A DNA stretch of 64,000 nt from Chloroflexota bacterium (GCA_012514315.1 JAAZAN010000205.1:1-64000), one strand, 5' to 3'. Positions 20,401 to 30,298 are shown, numbered from the stretch's first letter. Notes: generated by a model from the letters alone, not told the origin. Numbers and translations are program-made.

Positions 20401-21420
20401 TCAATCGACGATCTGAATCATCACCTTCACGATCTGCCCCGGCGCGGCATCCCAGTCCACAAACGCCTGCGCTGCCTCATCCAGCGGGACCACCCGTGTG
20501 ATCAGATCCGCGAACGGGAATTCGCGACGTTCGATCATCGCAACCACCGCCGGGAACTCCAGCAGCGCATTTCGCGAGCCCATGATATCCAGCTCCTTGC
20601 GAACGAACTCAGTGCTGTCATAGGTCACCGGTTGCTTGGCGTAGCCTACGTACACGACCCGTCCCGCGTAGGCCGCCGCCTCGACCGCCAGCCGATACGT
20701 GCCGGGCAACCCCACAGCCTCGATCACCACGCTCACTCCGTCCCCGTCAGTCTGGTCCTGCAATGCGCCGAGCAGATCGCACGTGGACGAATTGACCGTA
20801 TGCCGGGCGCCGAACCGCTCCGACAGCGCTAGCTTGCCATCGTCGATATCGGCCGCGATCACTGTCGCACCCTTGCGGGCCGCAGCCGCGATAGCTCCCA
20901 TCCCGATTGCACCGCACCCTATCACCAGTACCGTATCGACCTCACTCACCCGCCCCCGGTTCGCTGCATGATAGCCGACGGTCATGGGCTCCACCAGGGC
21001 CAGCTCCTGAAGCGTCAACACATCGCTCGAGACGATGTCGGCGTAGTGAACCGAGATCCGTTCCGTCAGGGCCCCGTCTCGTTGGACTCCGAGGGTGCGA
21101 TTGAACTGGCAGCAGTTGCGTCGCCCCGCGCGACAGGCCGGACAGTCGCCGCAACTGGAGTACGGAGACACCGTCACGCGTGCCCCAATGTGCACAGAGT
21201 CGGGCACCCGGTCACCCTTGGCAGCGACCACCGCGCCAATCTCGTGGCCTGGGATCAGAGGGTAGGTGACGTTGGGCGAGAGTCCCCGGAAGGCATTGAG
21301 ATCGGACCCGCACAGGCCAATGAAGCGGATACTGAGCAAGACGTCATCAGGACCCAGCTCGGGTTCCTGCAGATCAACAGTAGTGACTGTGCCAGGCCGC
21401 GCGATCGATACAGCTCTCAT
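20401..21420 (-). CDS. zinc-binding medium-chain alcohol dehydrogenase family protein
   Basis: GLCGSDLNAFRG, PLIPGHEIGAVV, CGDCPACRAGRRNCC structural zinc motif. Confidence 0.92.
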   Translation of the reverse strand: MRAVSIARPGTVTTVDLQEPELGPDDVLLSIRFIGLCGSDLNAFRGLSPNVTYPLIPGHEIGAVVAAKGDRVPDSVHIGARVTVSPYSSCGDCPACRAGRRNCCQFNRTLGVQRDGALTERISVHYADIVSSDVLTLQELALVEPMTVGYHAANRGRVSEVDTVLVIGCGAIGMGAIAAAARKGATVIAADIDDGKLALSERFGARHTVNSSTCDLLGALQDQTDGDGVSVVIEAVGLPGTYRLAVEAAAYAGRVVYVGYAKQPVTYDSTEFVRKELDIMGSRNALLEFPAVVAMIERREFPFADLITRVVPLDEAAQAFVDWDAAPGQIVKVMIQIVD

Positions 21421-21648
21421 GAAGCACTCCAATCCATACCCAGTTGTCGGACGAAGCAACCAGTGTGCAAAGCGTGCCGGCAATTATAGCCGACGGCACC
21501 TCCGGGCGCAACGCCAGCCCGCCAGGAGGCGCACAGACGGGCATCCGGACGCACTCTCATCATCAGACTGCGCTCAACGGTACGCGGGCATTGCCCTCTC
21601 CGTGTCCTGATGTACAATACGAACATCCCATATTCACAGAGGCAGGGC

Positions 21649-23145
21649 GTGACAGAGACCACCATCACATTGCACACCGACTTCCAGATTGCGCCGGTTG
21701 ACCCACGCATCTTCGGTGGCTTCCTTGAACAAATGGGGCGATCGATCTACCAGGGCGTCTACGATCCAGCCTCGTCGCACGTGGATGAGGACGGGTTCCG
21801 CCGTGATGTGCTTGACGCGCTGCGCGGGTTGGCAATGCCCGTCGTGCGCTACCCTGGCGGCAATTTCGCCTCCGGATACCACTGGCGCGACGGCGTGGGA
21901 CCGCGCGATCAGCGTCCTACGGTGCGCGAACTGGCCTGGCAGAGCATTGAGCCCAACTCGATCGGCACAGACGAGTTCATGCGCCTGTGCAGGAAGATGG
22001 ACTGGGACCCGATGATCACGGTCAATCTGGGAACTGGGACGCCAGAGGAGGCACGTGACTGGGTGGAGTACTGCAACTGCGCACCTGGAACCCGCTTTTC
22101 CGACATGCGGGTGGCGAACGGCAGCCCTTCACCCCATAGCGTGAGCCTATGGTGTCTGGGAAACGAGATGGACGGACCATGGCAGTTGGGCCACGTACCT
22201 GCAGGTCAGTATGCTGTCCGGGCACAGCAGGCAGCCAAGATGATGCGCGACGTTGACTCAGGAATCGAACTCGTTGCTTGCGGTTCGTGTGCCACAGGAC
22301 TCGCCACCTATATGGATTGGGACCGTGAAGTACTCGAATACCTGGGCGATTACGCCGATTACATCAGCCTCCACCGCTATGTAGGCAACGACGTGAATGA
22401 CACGGCCGACTTCCTGGCGATCACCAACTCCATCGACCGACAGATCGAGGACATGGATGCCGTGTGCCGGTTTGTCCAGGCCCGCCGGCGGAGCAAGGCA
22501 CGTACCTACCTCTGCTTTGACGAGTGGAACGTCTGGTACCGGGCTCGCGGGAGCGCTCACCAGGATGGCATGGGACGGTTCGCCCCGCATCTGATTGAGG
22601 AGGTCTACAATCTGGAGGACGCGCTCGTTGTGGCTGGGTTCCTGAACAGCTTCATCCGCCACGCCGATGTGCTCAAGATTGCCAACCTGGCCCAGCTCGT
22701 GAACGTCATCGCGCCACTACTCACCCGCGGAGACCAGCTCCTCGTTCAGTCCATCTACTACCCGTTCGCTATGTTCGCACGCCGGCGCGAGGGTGTGGCG
22801 CTGCAAGCCGCCGTGTCTGGGCCCACCTACGAGGGAAGGACCAATGGGGAGGTCACGGTAATCGACTCCAGCGCCATCCTCAACGGCGACACGCTGCACG
22901 TCTTCCTGACGAACCGAAGCCTCGATCAGAGCGCGACGGTGCGGATTCGGGTGGAGGATCGGGCAGCTACGGCGATCGACAGCGCTGAGATCGTCACAGG
23001 CGAAGGGCCGGCTGCAGCCAACTCCTTCGAGCGACCCAACGCGGTCACATCGCGCGCTTTCAGCGATGTGACCATCGTAGACGGCGCCGCGTCCGCCGTC
23101 ATGCCGCCCCTCGCAGCAGCAGCCGTCAGCCTACGGCTCTGCTGA
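21649..23145 (+). CDS. GH51-like alpha-N-arabinofuranosidase
   Basis: IFGGFLEQMGRSIYQGVYDP, LWCLGNEMDGPWQLGH acid/base motif, FDEWNVWY nucleophile motif; GTG start inferred because the ATG at 21610 overlaps a TACAAT -10. Confidence 0.88.
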   Translation: MTETTITLHTDFQIAPVDPRIFGGFLEQMGRSIYQGVYDPASSHVDEDGFRRDVLDALRGLAMPVVRYPGGNFASGYHWRDGVGPRDQRPTVRELAWQSIEPNSIGTDEFMRLCRKMDWDPMITVNLGTGTPEEARDWVEYCNCAPGTRFSDMRVANGSPSPHSVSLWCLGNEMDGPWQLGHVPAGQYAVRAQQAAKMMRDVDSGIELVACGSCATGLATYMDWDREVLEYLGDYADYISLHRYVGNDVNDTADFLAITNSIDRQIEDMDAVCRFVQARRRSKARTYLCFDEWNVWYRARGSAHQDGMGRFAPHLIEEVYNLEDALVVAGFLNSFIRHADVLKIANLAQLVNVIAPLLTRGDQLLVQSIYYPFAMFARRREGVALQAAVSGPTYEGRTNGEVTVIDSSAILNGDTLHVFLTNRSLDQSATVRIRVEDRAATAIDSAEIVTGEGPAAANSFERPNAVTSRAFSDVTIVDGAASAVMPPLAAAAVSLRLC

Positions 23146-23188
23146 GCGACGGCCCGAGAAGATACCTTTCTCTACCACAAGGAGCCCT

Positions 23189-24472
23189 ATGAGATCCAGT
23201 GCCGCACACCATGAGATCGTCGTGCCATACGGACACGAGAGCCGAGTACTGCGTGTTCCGGCCGACAACATCATTTGGGTTGTCGGTCCCGGCAACGCAG
23301 AGCCTGTGCCCGATCTCCCAGCGGCTGTCCAGGCCGCTATCCGCTCTCCCATCGCCGCGCCGACACTGCCTGAGTTGGCTCGCCGCCACGGCACACAGAC
23401 GGTCCTATTGATCGACGACAACACCCGCTCAACACCTCAGGCACGCATCCTTCCGGTCGTCTTGGATGAACTCAACGCCGCAGGAGTCCCCGACTCTGAT
23501 ATCTCGGCATTGATCGCGCTGGGCACGCATCGCCCGATGTGTGAGGCGGAGTGCGTGGAACACTTTGGACAGGAGGTCATGGACCGTATCCGAGTGGAGA
23601 ACCTCCCTCAGAGCCCCGCCGATTTCGTCGATCTTGGTACAACACCGCTGGGTATCCCGGTACAGGTCAGCCGCCGCTACCTGGAGAGTGACCTGAGCAT
23701 CGCAGTGGGAAACATCATTCCGCATATGTACGCCGGTTGGGCCGGGGGCGCCAAAATGGTGCAACCCGGTGTGACCAGCGCGCTGACTACCGCCAGAACC
23801 CATCTGATGGCCGGGCCGTGCGTCTACGATATCCTGGGTAAGATTGACAATCCCGTGCGGCGCGAAATGGAGGATATCGCCGCACGGTCAGGGCTCAAGT
23901 TCATCGTCAACGTCGTCCTCAACGGAGACCACGAGGTTGTCGCTGTCGTGGCGGGTGACGCTGTCGCTGCTCATCGTGAGGGCGTACGTATCGCGGAGCC
24001 CATCTACACAGTCACCATCGACCAGAAGCCGGACATCGTCGTGGCCAGTTCATATCCAGCCGACCGCGATCTCTGGCAGGGCGTCAAGCCGCTGAACAAC
24101 TGCGGTATGATGGTGCGCGACGGCGGAACGCTCATCCTGCTTCACCCCGCGCCAGAGGGTATCGCGCCCGATCACCCCGGAATGGTCGAACTTGGCAGGA
24201 CTCCCGCAGATCTGGTCTGTGAGCTCGCATTGCGCGATGAGCTCTCGGACGGCGTCGGCGCCGCGACGTATGTGGCGCTCGACCAGACTCGCCGTCGCGT
24301 TCACGTGGTGCTGGTCAGCATCGGGATCAGCGCCGCCGAAGCAGATCGTATCGGGCTACAGGCAGCGACGTCCTTTGAAGATGCACTAGATCAGGCCCTT
24401 GCCCGCCATGGTGAGCAGGCCACCATCGGCGTTGTCACTCGCGGTGGTGACATCGTCGCCCGTATGGCCTAA
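23189..24472 (+). CDS. LarA-like nickel-dependent lactate racemase family protein (DUF2088)
   Basis: LIDDNTRSTPQARILPVVLDEL, ALGTHRPM, GNIIPHMYAGWAGGAKMVQPGVTS. Confidence 0.9.
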   Translation: MRSSAAHHEIVVPYGHESRVLRVPADNIIWVVGPGNAEPVPDLPAAVQAAIRSPIAAPTLPELARRHGTQTVLLIDDNTRSTPQARILPVVLDELNAAGVPDSDISALIALGTHRPMCEAECVEHFGQEVMDRIRVENLPQSPADFVDLGTTPLGIPVQVSRRYLESDLSIAVGNIIPHMYAGWAGGAKMVQPGVTSALTTARTHLMAGPCVYDILGKIDNPVRREMEDIAARSGLKFIVNVVLNGDHEVVAVVAGDAVAAHREGVRIAEPIYTVTIDQKPDIVVASSYPADRDLWQGVKPLNNCGMMVRDGGTLILLHPAPEGIAPDHPGMVELGRTPADLVCELALRDELSDGVGAATYVALDQTRRRVHVVLVSIGISAAEADRIGLQAATSFEDALDQALARHGEQATIGVVTRGGDIVARMA

Positions 24473-24507
24473 GCGATACTCCCGATCGATCTGACCAAGC
24501 CGACGCC

Positions 24508-25395
24508 ATGCAATCCATCGGGCTAGCTCTCGTCTCGATTGCGCTATGGAGCTTCCTGGCCCTGCTCAGTGCCAGGGTCAGTCATCTACCGCCGTTTCTG
24601 ACGGCCGGCATCGCTTTGTGCGTCTCGGGGATCGGCGGCCTCGTATGCTGGCGCGCATGGCGTGTTCCGCTCAGGACGATCGCGGTCGGTGTAGCTGGCA
24701 TCTTCGGGTATCACCTGCTCTACTTCGTTGCCTTCCGACACGCGCCGCCCGTTGAGGTTAGTCTGATGAACTACCTCTGGCCCCTGCTAATTGTCCTGCT
24801 GTCCCCTGCGGTGCTGCCAGCATACCGTCTGCGTGTGCACCATTTGACCGGCGCGTTGTTGGGCCTGTGCGGCGCTGGACTGATTGTCACAGGCGGGCAT
24901 CTGGGATTGGACCTGGCCTCCCTGCCTGGCTACCTAAGCGCCACAGGCGCTGCGTTGATCTGGGCCATCTACTCGTTGGCTGCCAAGCGGCTGCCTCCCT
25001 TCCCCACTGCCACCGTCGGCGTCTTCTGCTTGCTCTCGGGCGTGCTGTCGCTGAGTGTGTTCTGGGCGACGGCAGATGCGGCAGTGACGGCGCACACGCC
25101 AACACCCACCGACTGGGTCACGCTGATGCTGATGGGCGCAGGTCCACTCGGGGCTGCCTTCTTCACCTGGAAGGCGGCGATGACCCGCGGCGACCCCCGC
25201 GTCATCGGATCACTGGCCTATATCACTCCGCTGACCTCGACGCTTGTGCTGGTAGCCCTGGACGATCAGCCATTGGGGCCGACGGCAGCGCTGGCGATGG
25301 TTCTGATCGTCGGCGGCGCCATCCTGGGATCTCTCGACCTGATACGGCGGGGGGAGGTCGCGTCAGCGGGTACGTCGGGTCGCCTGTCGTGGTGA
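24508..25395 (+). CDS. EamA/DMT-family transporter
   Basis: Multiple hydrophobic helices; EVSLMNYLWPLLIVLLSP; LAYITPLTSTLVLVALDDQPL. Confidence 0.88.
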   Translation: MQSIGLALVSIALWSFLALLSARVSHLPPFLTAGIALCVSGIGGLVCWRAWRVPLRTIAVGVAGIFGYHLLYFVAFRHAPPVEVSLMNYLWPLLIVLLSPAVLPAYRLRVHHLTGALLGLCGAGLIVTGGHLGLDLASLPGYLSATGAALIWAIYSLAAKRLPPFPTATVGVFCLLSGVLSLSVFWATADAAVTAHTPTPTDWVTLMLMGAGPLGAAFFTWKAAMTRGDPRVIGSLAYITPLTSTLVLVALDDQPLGPTAALAMVLIVGGAILGSLDLIRRGEVASAGTSGRLSW

Positions 25396-25403
25396 CATTG
25401 AGC

Positions 25404-25432
25404 TTGACAGACATCGCGGCCGGTCATATAGT
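25404..25432 (+). promoter_or_regulatory. sigma70-like promoter upstream of the epimerase gene
   Basis: TTGACA (25404-25409), 17-nt spacer, TATAGT (25427-25432). Confidence 0.6.
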
Positions 25433-25496
25433 CTGGACATCGGCTCATCGCGTCGGAACGTGAGCCACCCAACTCACCGTCAGGAGGTGTCATCCT

Positions 25497-26459
25497 ATGC
25501 AGATCGGAGTCTTCATCGCGCTGTACCGCAATCTGTCATTCGAGGCGGCGCTGGACCGTGCGGCAGCCGCCGGGGTAACGGCAGTAGAAATCGGTTCAGG
25601 TAGCTTCCCCGACAGCCCGCACTGCCCCGTGGCCGCGCTGCTCGAAAGTGAGGATGCCCGTGAGGCCTATTGGCAGGCCGTTCGTTCGCGCGGTCTCACG
25701 ATCAGCGCGTTCAGTTGCCACAACAACCCCATTCATCCCGATCCCGAAGTCGCTGAACGCGACGATATGGTTCTGCGCAAGAACATTCAGCTTGCCAACA
25801 AGATGGGTGTTCCCGTAGTCGTCACATTCTCCGGCCTACCGGGCGGCGCGCCAGGTGACAGGACGCCCAACTGGGTCACCTGTCCCTGGCCGACAATATT
25901 CAGCGAGGTCTTGGACTACCAGTGGAACGAAGTCGCCATTCCGTACTGGCGGGAGATCAATCAGTATGCCGCCGACCACGGCATCAAGATCGCTCTCGAG
26001 ATGCATCCCGGTTTTCTAGTCTACAATGTCCACACGATGCTGCGCCTGCGGGAGGCTGCGGGTCCTCAAATCGGCTGCAACTTCGACCCCAGCCACCTGT
26101 TCTGGAATGGCGTCGACCCGGTCGCCGCGATCCGTAGGCTGGGCGAGGCGATCTTCCACGTACATGGAAAGGACACCTACGTCGATCCCTACAATACGGC
26201 AGTCAACGGATGCATGGACCACAAACCCTATCGCGGCGTGGCTGAGCGATCGTGGGGTTTCCGAACTATCGGCTATGGCCATGATACCAAGGTCTGGAAA
26301 GACATCATGAGTGCGCTGCGCCTCATCGGGTACGATTACGTCGTCTCGATCGAACACGAGGACCCTCTCATGACCAGCGACGAAGGGCTTGCGAAGGCAA
26401 TCGACGCGTTGAAGCAGGCCTACATCGTCGATCAGCCCGGCGATATGTTCTGGGTATAA
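25497..26459 (+). CDS. sugar phosphate isomerase/epimerase (xylose-isomerase-like TIM barrel)
   Basis: ISAFSCHNNPIHPDPEVAERD, IALEMHPGFLVYNVHTMLRL, NFDPSHLFWNGVDP, YVVSIEHEDPLM; SD AGGAGGTG. Confidence 0.9.
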   Translation: MQIGVFIALYRNLSFEAALDRAAAAGVTAVEIGSGSFPDSPHCPVAALLESEDAREAYWQAVRSRGLTISAFSCHNNPIHPDPEVAERDDMVLRKNIQLANKMGVPVVVTFSGLPGGAPGDRTPNWVTCPWPTIFSEVLDYQWNEVAIPYWREINQYAADHGIKIALEMHPGFLVYNVHTMLRLREAAGPQIGCNFDPSHLFWNGVDPVAAIRRLGEAIFHVHGKDTYVDPYNTAVNGCMDHKPYRGVAERSWGFRTIGYGHDTKVWKDIMSALRLIGYDYVVSIEHEDPLMTSDEGLAKAIDALKQAYIVDQPGDMFWV

Positions 26460-26623
26460 GCGAGGGCTCGCGTGCTCCATACCGCAGCGTCGCGTCAGGC
26501 CGAGGCTTGGGGGTCGCCGGTCGTCGGCGTGCTGTGAGAACCCAGGTCTCGGTATGCGACTCAGCGCAGCAGTCAAAGCGGCGCCGAGCCAGGTCAGAAT
26601 GCAGGAGGCCAGCGCACGGGACA

Positions 26624-27631
26624 TCACCCAGATGACAGACTCACAACCGCATTGAGAGCGGCGCGCAGGCTCCCAGGATCAGCCAGGTTCGCACCCACGC
26701 GATCGAACGCGGTACCGTGCGCGGTCGTACCACCTGCGACCGGCAGCCCCATGTACAGCGTGGCGCTGACGTCTCGCGGCTGCAGCTTGCGCGCGATGTT
26801 GGCCTGATCATGGTACATACACACAACTCCGTCGAACTCGCCGGTCAGCGCCCGCACGAAGATCGCGTCCGCTGGGATCGGCCCCTCTACGAGTATCCCT
26901 TGTGCGCGTGCCATCTCGATCGCCGGCCCGATCTCGTCGATCTCCTCACGTCCAAACAGCCCACCCTCTCCGCCGTGGACGTTCAACGCCGCAACACCGA
27001 GACGCGGGTCAGCCCGTTTGGCCCGGACCAGCGCAGAGTGGAGCTGCTCAACGCGCCGTCTCACCCGATTCTTCGTGATCAGGCCAGGAATATCCGCGAA
27101 GGCCACATGGTCTGTCACATTGATTGTCCAGAGTGGTCCCATCACTCCGACGAGAAACGCTTCCCGACTCCCGGTGACATCCCCCAGGAAGCAGAGCTCA
27201 TCCGGGTAGTCGTAACCAGCCAGATGAAAGGCTTCCTTGTTCATCGGCGCCGTGACAACGCCCGCTGCACGGCCCGATGTCGCGAGATCGAACGCCGCAC
27301 GGAGGCATAGCGCGGCGACCTGACCGTTGGCCGGATCCACACGCCCCAGCCGCACCGCCCCAGTGTCAAGACCATCCGGCTCGAATACTTCGATGAACGC
27401 CAGCGACGGGCGGCGCTCACCCGGCCGCTCCACCGCGCCGAACTCCAGGGGTACTCCTATTCCGTCCGCAACACCGGCCAGAATCTGCCGATCACCGACG
27501 ACGAAAGGCTGAGAGGAGTCGAAGATGGTCGGATCGGAGAGCAGTTTGACGATCAGTTCCGGTCCAATGCCTCCAGGGTCGCCCATCGCAAGTGCGATAA
27601 GGGGCCCTCTACGCGCCGAGGTTCCAGGCAT
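26624..27631 (-). CDS. PdxA-family 4-hydroxythreonine-4-phosphate dehydrogenase-like protein
   Basis: IALAMGDPGGIGPELIVKLL; VTAPMNKEAFHLAGYDYPD; CMYHDQ; AHGTAFDRVG. Confidence 0.88.
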   Translation of the reverse strand: MPGTSARRGPLIALAMGDPGGIGPELIVKLLSDPTIFDSSQPFVVGDRQILAGVADGIGVPLEFGAVERPGERRPSLAFIEVFEPDGLDTGAVRLGRVDPANGQVAALCLRAAFDLATSGRAAGVVTAPMNKEAFHLAGYDYPDELCFLGDVTGSREAFLVGVMGPLWTINVTDHVAFADIPGLITKNRVRRRVEQLHSALVRAKRADPRLGVAALNVHGGEGGLFGREEIDEIGPAIEMARAQGILVEGPIPADAIFVRALTGEFDGVVCMYHDQANIARKLQPRDVSATLYMGLPVAGGTTAHGTAFDRVGANLADPGSLRAALNAVVSLSSG

Positions 27632-27746
27632 TCTCTCCTTCCAGAAATGCGCCCAAGCAGCTCTTCAGTCGCCCCCCGTCACACGATTACGGGCACGCCC
27701 CAGGCCGTGTGCTGGGGCTCACCACCTGGGCCGGACACACAGACCG

Positions 27747-27827
27747 CTAGAGAGCCAACCAGAGCGCCAACGCGACGATCAGAACGGTCGTCACGACAAG
27801 CACCACAGCCGCTACAATCTCGCCCAT
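27747..27827 (-). CDS. 26-aa single-TM-like microprotein
   Basis: MGEIVAAVVLVVTTVLIVALALWLAL; starts 19 nt after the reductase stop; SD-like GGGGGGAGAG upstream. Confidence 0.5.
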   Translation of the reverse strand: MGEIVAAVVLVVTTVLIVALALWLAL

Positions 27828-27846
27828 CGGTACTCTCCCCCCATCC

Positions 27847-29163
27847 TCAGGCCATATCATACTCTTCGGAATGGATTCGGCTGAGCGGAATCCTGAGTTG
27901 CCGCAACGCACGCCGCACTGCACCAAGCATAGGCAGCGGCCCACAGATGAAATAGATGTACTCATTCCGCTCCGGCGGAAGATGGCGATCGAGGACATCT
28001 GCCGTCACGTATCCGACTTCGCCATCCCATCCCTCTGGCGGCATCTCCAGCACGTGCACGACATTCAGGTTGAGGCGCTCCTCAAGTACATCCAGCTCTT
28101 CGCGAAAGGTGATGCTATCCCAACTCCAGTTGCCATAGAACAGGATCACCGGCCGCTCATCGCCGCGATCCGCCATCGTGCGCAGGATGCTCATCATCGG
28201 CGCCGACCCGATCCCACCCGCAATCAGCGCGTAGGCCGTGGCATCGGACTGGGTTGCGTCGAACGTGCCATAGGCCCCATCCACATAGACCCGTTCACCC
28301 GGAGCCAAACCTCCCAGTTGTGATGTGAAGTCTCCTAGTGAGCGGACGGTGAACTCCAGCCGCTCCGGATGCTCAGCACTAGAAGTCATCGAGAAGGGGT
28401 GCTCGCGGATGCCGAACGGAGACTGCCCGATCGTCAGCCAGGCAACTTGACCTGGTCTGAACGTCATGCCGGAATGCCCCACGGGATTGAGCGACAGCGT
28501 CACCGAATCACCTCGCTCCGGGATCAATTCTGCCAGCACGTAAGGATGCCGAGTCAGTAGCCACGGTTTGATTAGGCGCACGTACACCTGGAACGCAGCC
28601 CACACGAGCGCCAGCCCAATCCAGAAGATCCGCTGGAATGGACTCGCTGAGTAGTAGTTCACTTTGAGCATGTGGTAGAAAGCCAGAACAGTAGCCAGAA
28701 TCGCTGCTACTGCGTGACTGCCACGCCAGGGTTCGTACACGATAGCGAGCTTTCGACGCCAGACCGAACTGACCACAAGAAACGTCATGGCTACCACGGC
28801 CACTAGTGCAGCGCGCGCCCGCCACGGCGCGGAAAAGATATCGAGCAGACGAAGGGTATATGGGTTGTTCACGAACAGGATCACCGGATGAGCCAGGGCC
28901 AGGATCCACGCGAGTACCGAGATACGGTGATGGAAGCGGTACAGTGTGTCCAATGGGAACAGAGTGCTCAGCGCGGGGATGCGCCCCGTCGGCACAAACT
29001 GGAGCCCCAGGAGAGTCAGCGCAGCGAATCCCAGGCCGACGGAGAAGTCGCGCCAAAACTCGCGTTGCGGAGGGCGGGGCGCAAGGACAAGCAGAAACAG
29101 CGGACCGAACACCATGATGAAGTAGGCGAACAGCCAGAGCGCAATCCTCACATTCCGTTTCAC
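27847..29163 (-). CDS. ferric-reductase-like transmembrane protein with FAD/NAD(P)H oxidoreductase domain
   Basis: FHHRISVLAWILALAHPVILF and EPWRGSHAVAAILATVLAFYHMLKV heme-helix His residues; REHPFSMTSS FAD motif; IAGGIGSAPMMSILR NAD(P) motif. Confidence 0.88.
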   Translation of the reverse strand: MKRNVRIALWLFAYFIMVFGPLFLLVLAPRPPQREFWRDFSVGLGFAALTLLGLQFVPTGRIPALSTLFPLDTLYRFHHRISVLAWILALAHPVILFVNNPYTLRLLDIFSAPWRARAALVAVVAMTFLVVSSVWRRKLAIVYEPWRGSHAVAAILATVLAFYHMLKVNYYSASPFQRIFWIGLALVWAAFQVYVRLIKPWLLTRHPYVLAELIPERGDSVTLSLNPVGHSGMTFRPGQVAWLTIGQSPFGIREHPFSMTSSAEHPERLEFTVRSLGDFTSQLGGLAPGERVYVDGAYGTFDATQSDATAYALIAGGIGSAPMMSILRTMADRGDERPVILFYGNWSWDSITFREELDVLEERLNLNVVHVLEMPPEGWDGEVGYVTADVLDRHLPPERNEYIYFICGPLPMLGAVRRALRQLRIPLSRIHSEEYDMA

Positions 29164-29173
29164 AACGCCCTCC

Positions 29174-30298
29174 TCAGTCGCTCACCGCGGGGCGAACCAT
29201 GTATTCCAGGTCCACCCTCACCTGCTGACCCAGGTCCTCAAGGCTGTCGTACATCAGTTGCAGAGCGTATGTTGGGTTGTGCACGTAGGCTCCACGATCT
29301 TGTACAACGAAATGGTAATTGTACGTTGTCCGGACCAGCCTGGGCGTCCACGTCGCGTAGCCGTTTCCGCCGTTGATCTCTGCCTCATCGGGTTGGCCAT
29401 TGCCGTTGGTGTCGATGAAGAAGAAAGGAGATCTGTCGGCGTACACGATGGGCGTCCCGATTACCTCTGTCGCGTAGGCCTGAATGGCAGCGTACAGTGC
29501 ATCATGCAGCGTCAACAGCTCATCTCGGATACCCTCGTCCACGTCCCCATCGCCATCATAGTCGAGCGCGCTCGTGCGGATATCGCGCACATCACCGAAT
29601 TCGACCACGTTCAGGTGGCACGGGGAGCACTCAGCGGCCGTGATCCGTAGACTGTGAGCATCGTGGCATTCCGCACACGTGCTCAACCCCTGAGCATGAC
29701 CGAAGTAGCCTGAGTACGCCTTACCCTCGTACTGGTAGCCCACCTGCGCCTCTGCGCCCCACTTCGTGGCCGCGGCGATGCCGTAGTGTACATTGATGAA
29801 CGATAGATCCGGTGAGATCACATCATCGGCCACGCCACCAAGGACCTGGTTCACCTGACCTGCAGACTGCCGACCCTGGTGGCAGGTGGCGCACTTAGCC
29901 TCGGGGCCCAATCGATCCACCTCCTGCCCCGATGGAAAGACAACGCTCGTCAGACGATCAGCCGCGGGATTGTGGCACGCGACGCAGAACACCGTGGTTC
30001 CGGTCTTGGCCTCCCGATCGACAACCCGTGGTTCGCTGCCGTCGGCGCCCAGGTAGTCCAGCATCCCATAAGTACTGTGACATCGCGCACAGTAGACGGG
30101 GATCACCGCAGGGTCGTCGTTGTCCCATCGCACGAATGACACGGAAGTTGCGTCGGCATGGGCCGATGTGGACCATCGACTACTGATCTCAGCGACGGGC
30201 AGATCCTCGCGTCGGTTGAGCATTACCCCGGCTGCCGCAAGCCCTACCGCCGCTAGAATTAGCGTGACCACCACCAGGTATTCCCGGTTGGGTTTCAT
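29174..30298 (-). CDS. membrane-anchored pentaheme c-type cytochrome
   Basis: Five CxxCH motifs (CARCH, CVACH, CATCH, CAECH, CSPCH); N-terminal hydrophobic anchor; SD GAGGAG. Confidence 0.9.
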   Translation of the reverse strand: MKPNREYLVVVTLILAAVGLAAAGVMLNRREDLPVAEISSRWSTSAHADATSVSFVRWDNDDPAVIPVYCARCHSTYGMLDYLGADGSEPRVVDREAKTGTTVFCVACHNPAADRLTSVVFPSGQEVDRLGPEAKCATCHQGRQSAGQVNQVLGGVADDVISPDLSFINVHYGIAAATKWGAEAQVGYQYEGKAYSGYFGHAQGLSTCAECHDAHSLRITAAECSPCHLNVVEFGDVRDIRTSALDYDGDGDVDEGIRDELLTLHDALYAAIQAYATEVIGTPIVYADRSPFFFIDTNGNGQPDEAEINGGNGYATWTPRLVRTTYNYHFVVQDRGAYVHNPTYALQLMYDSLEDLGQQVRVDLEYMVRPAVSD

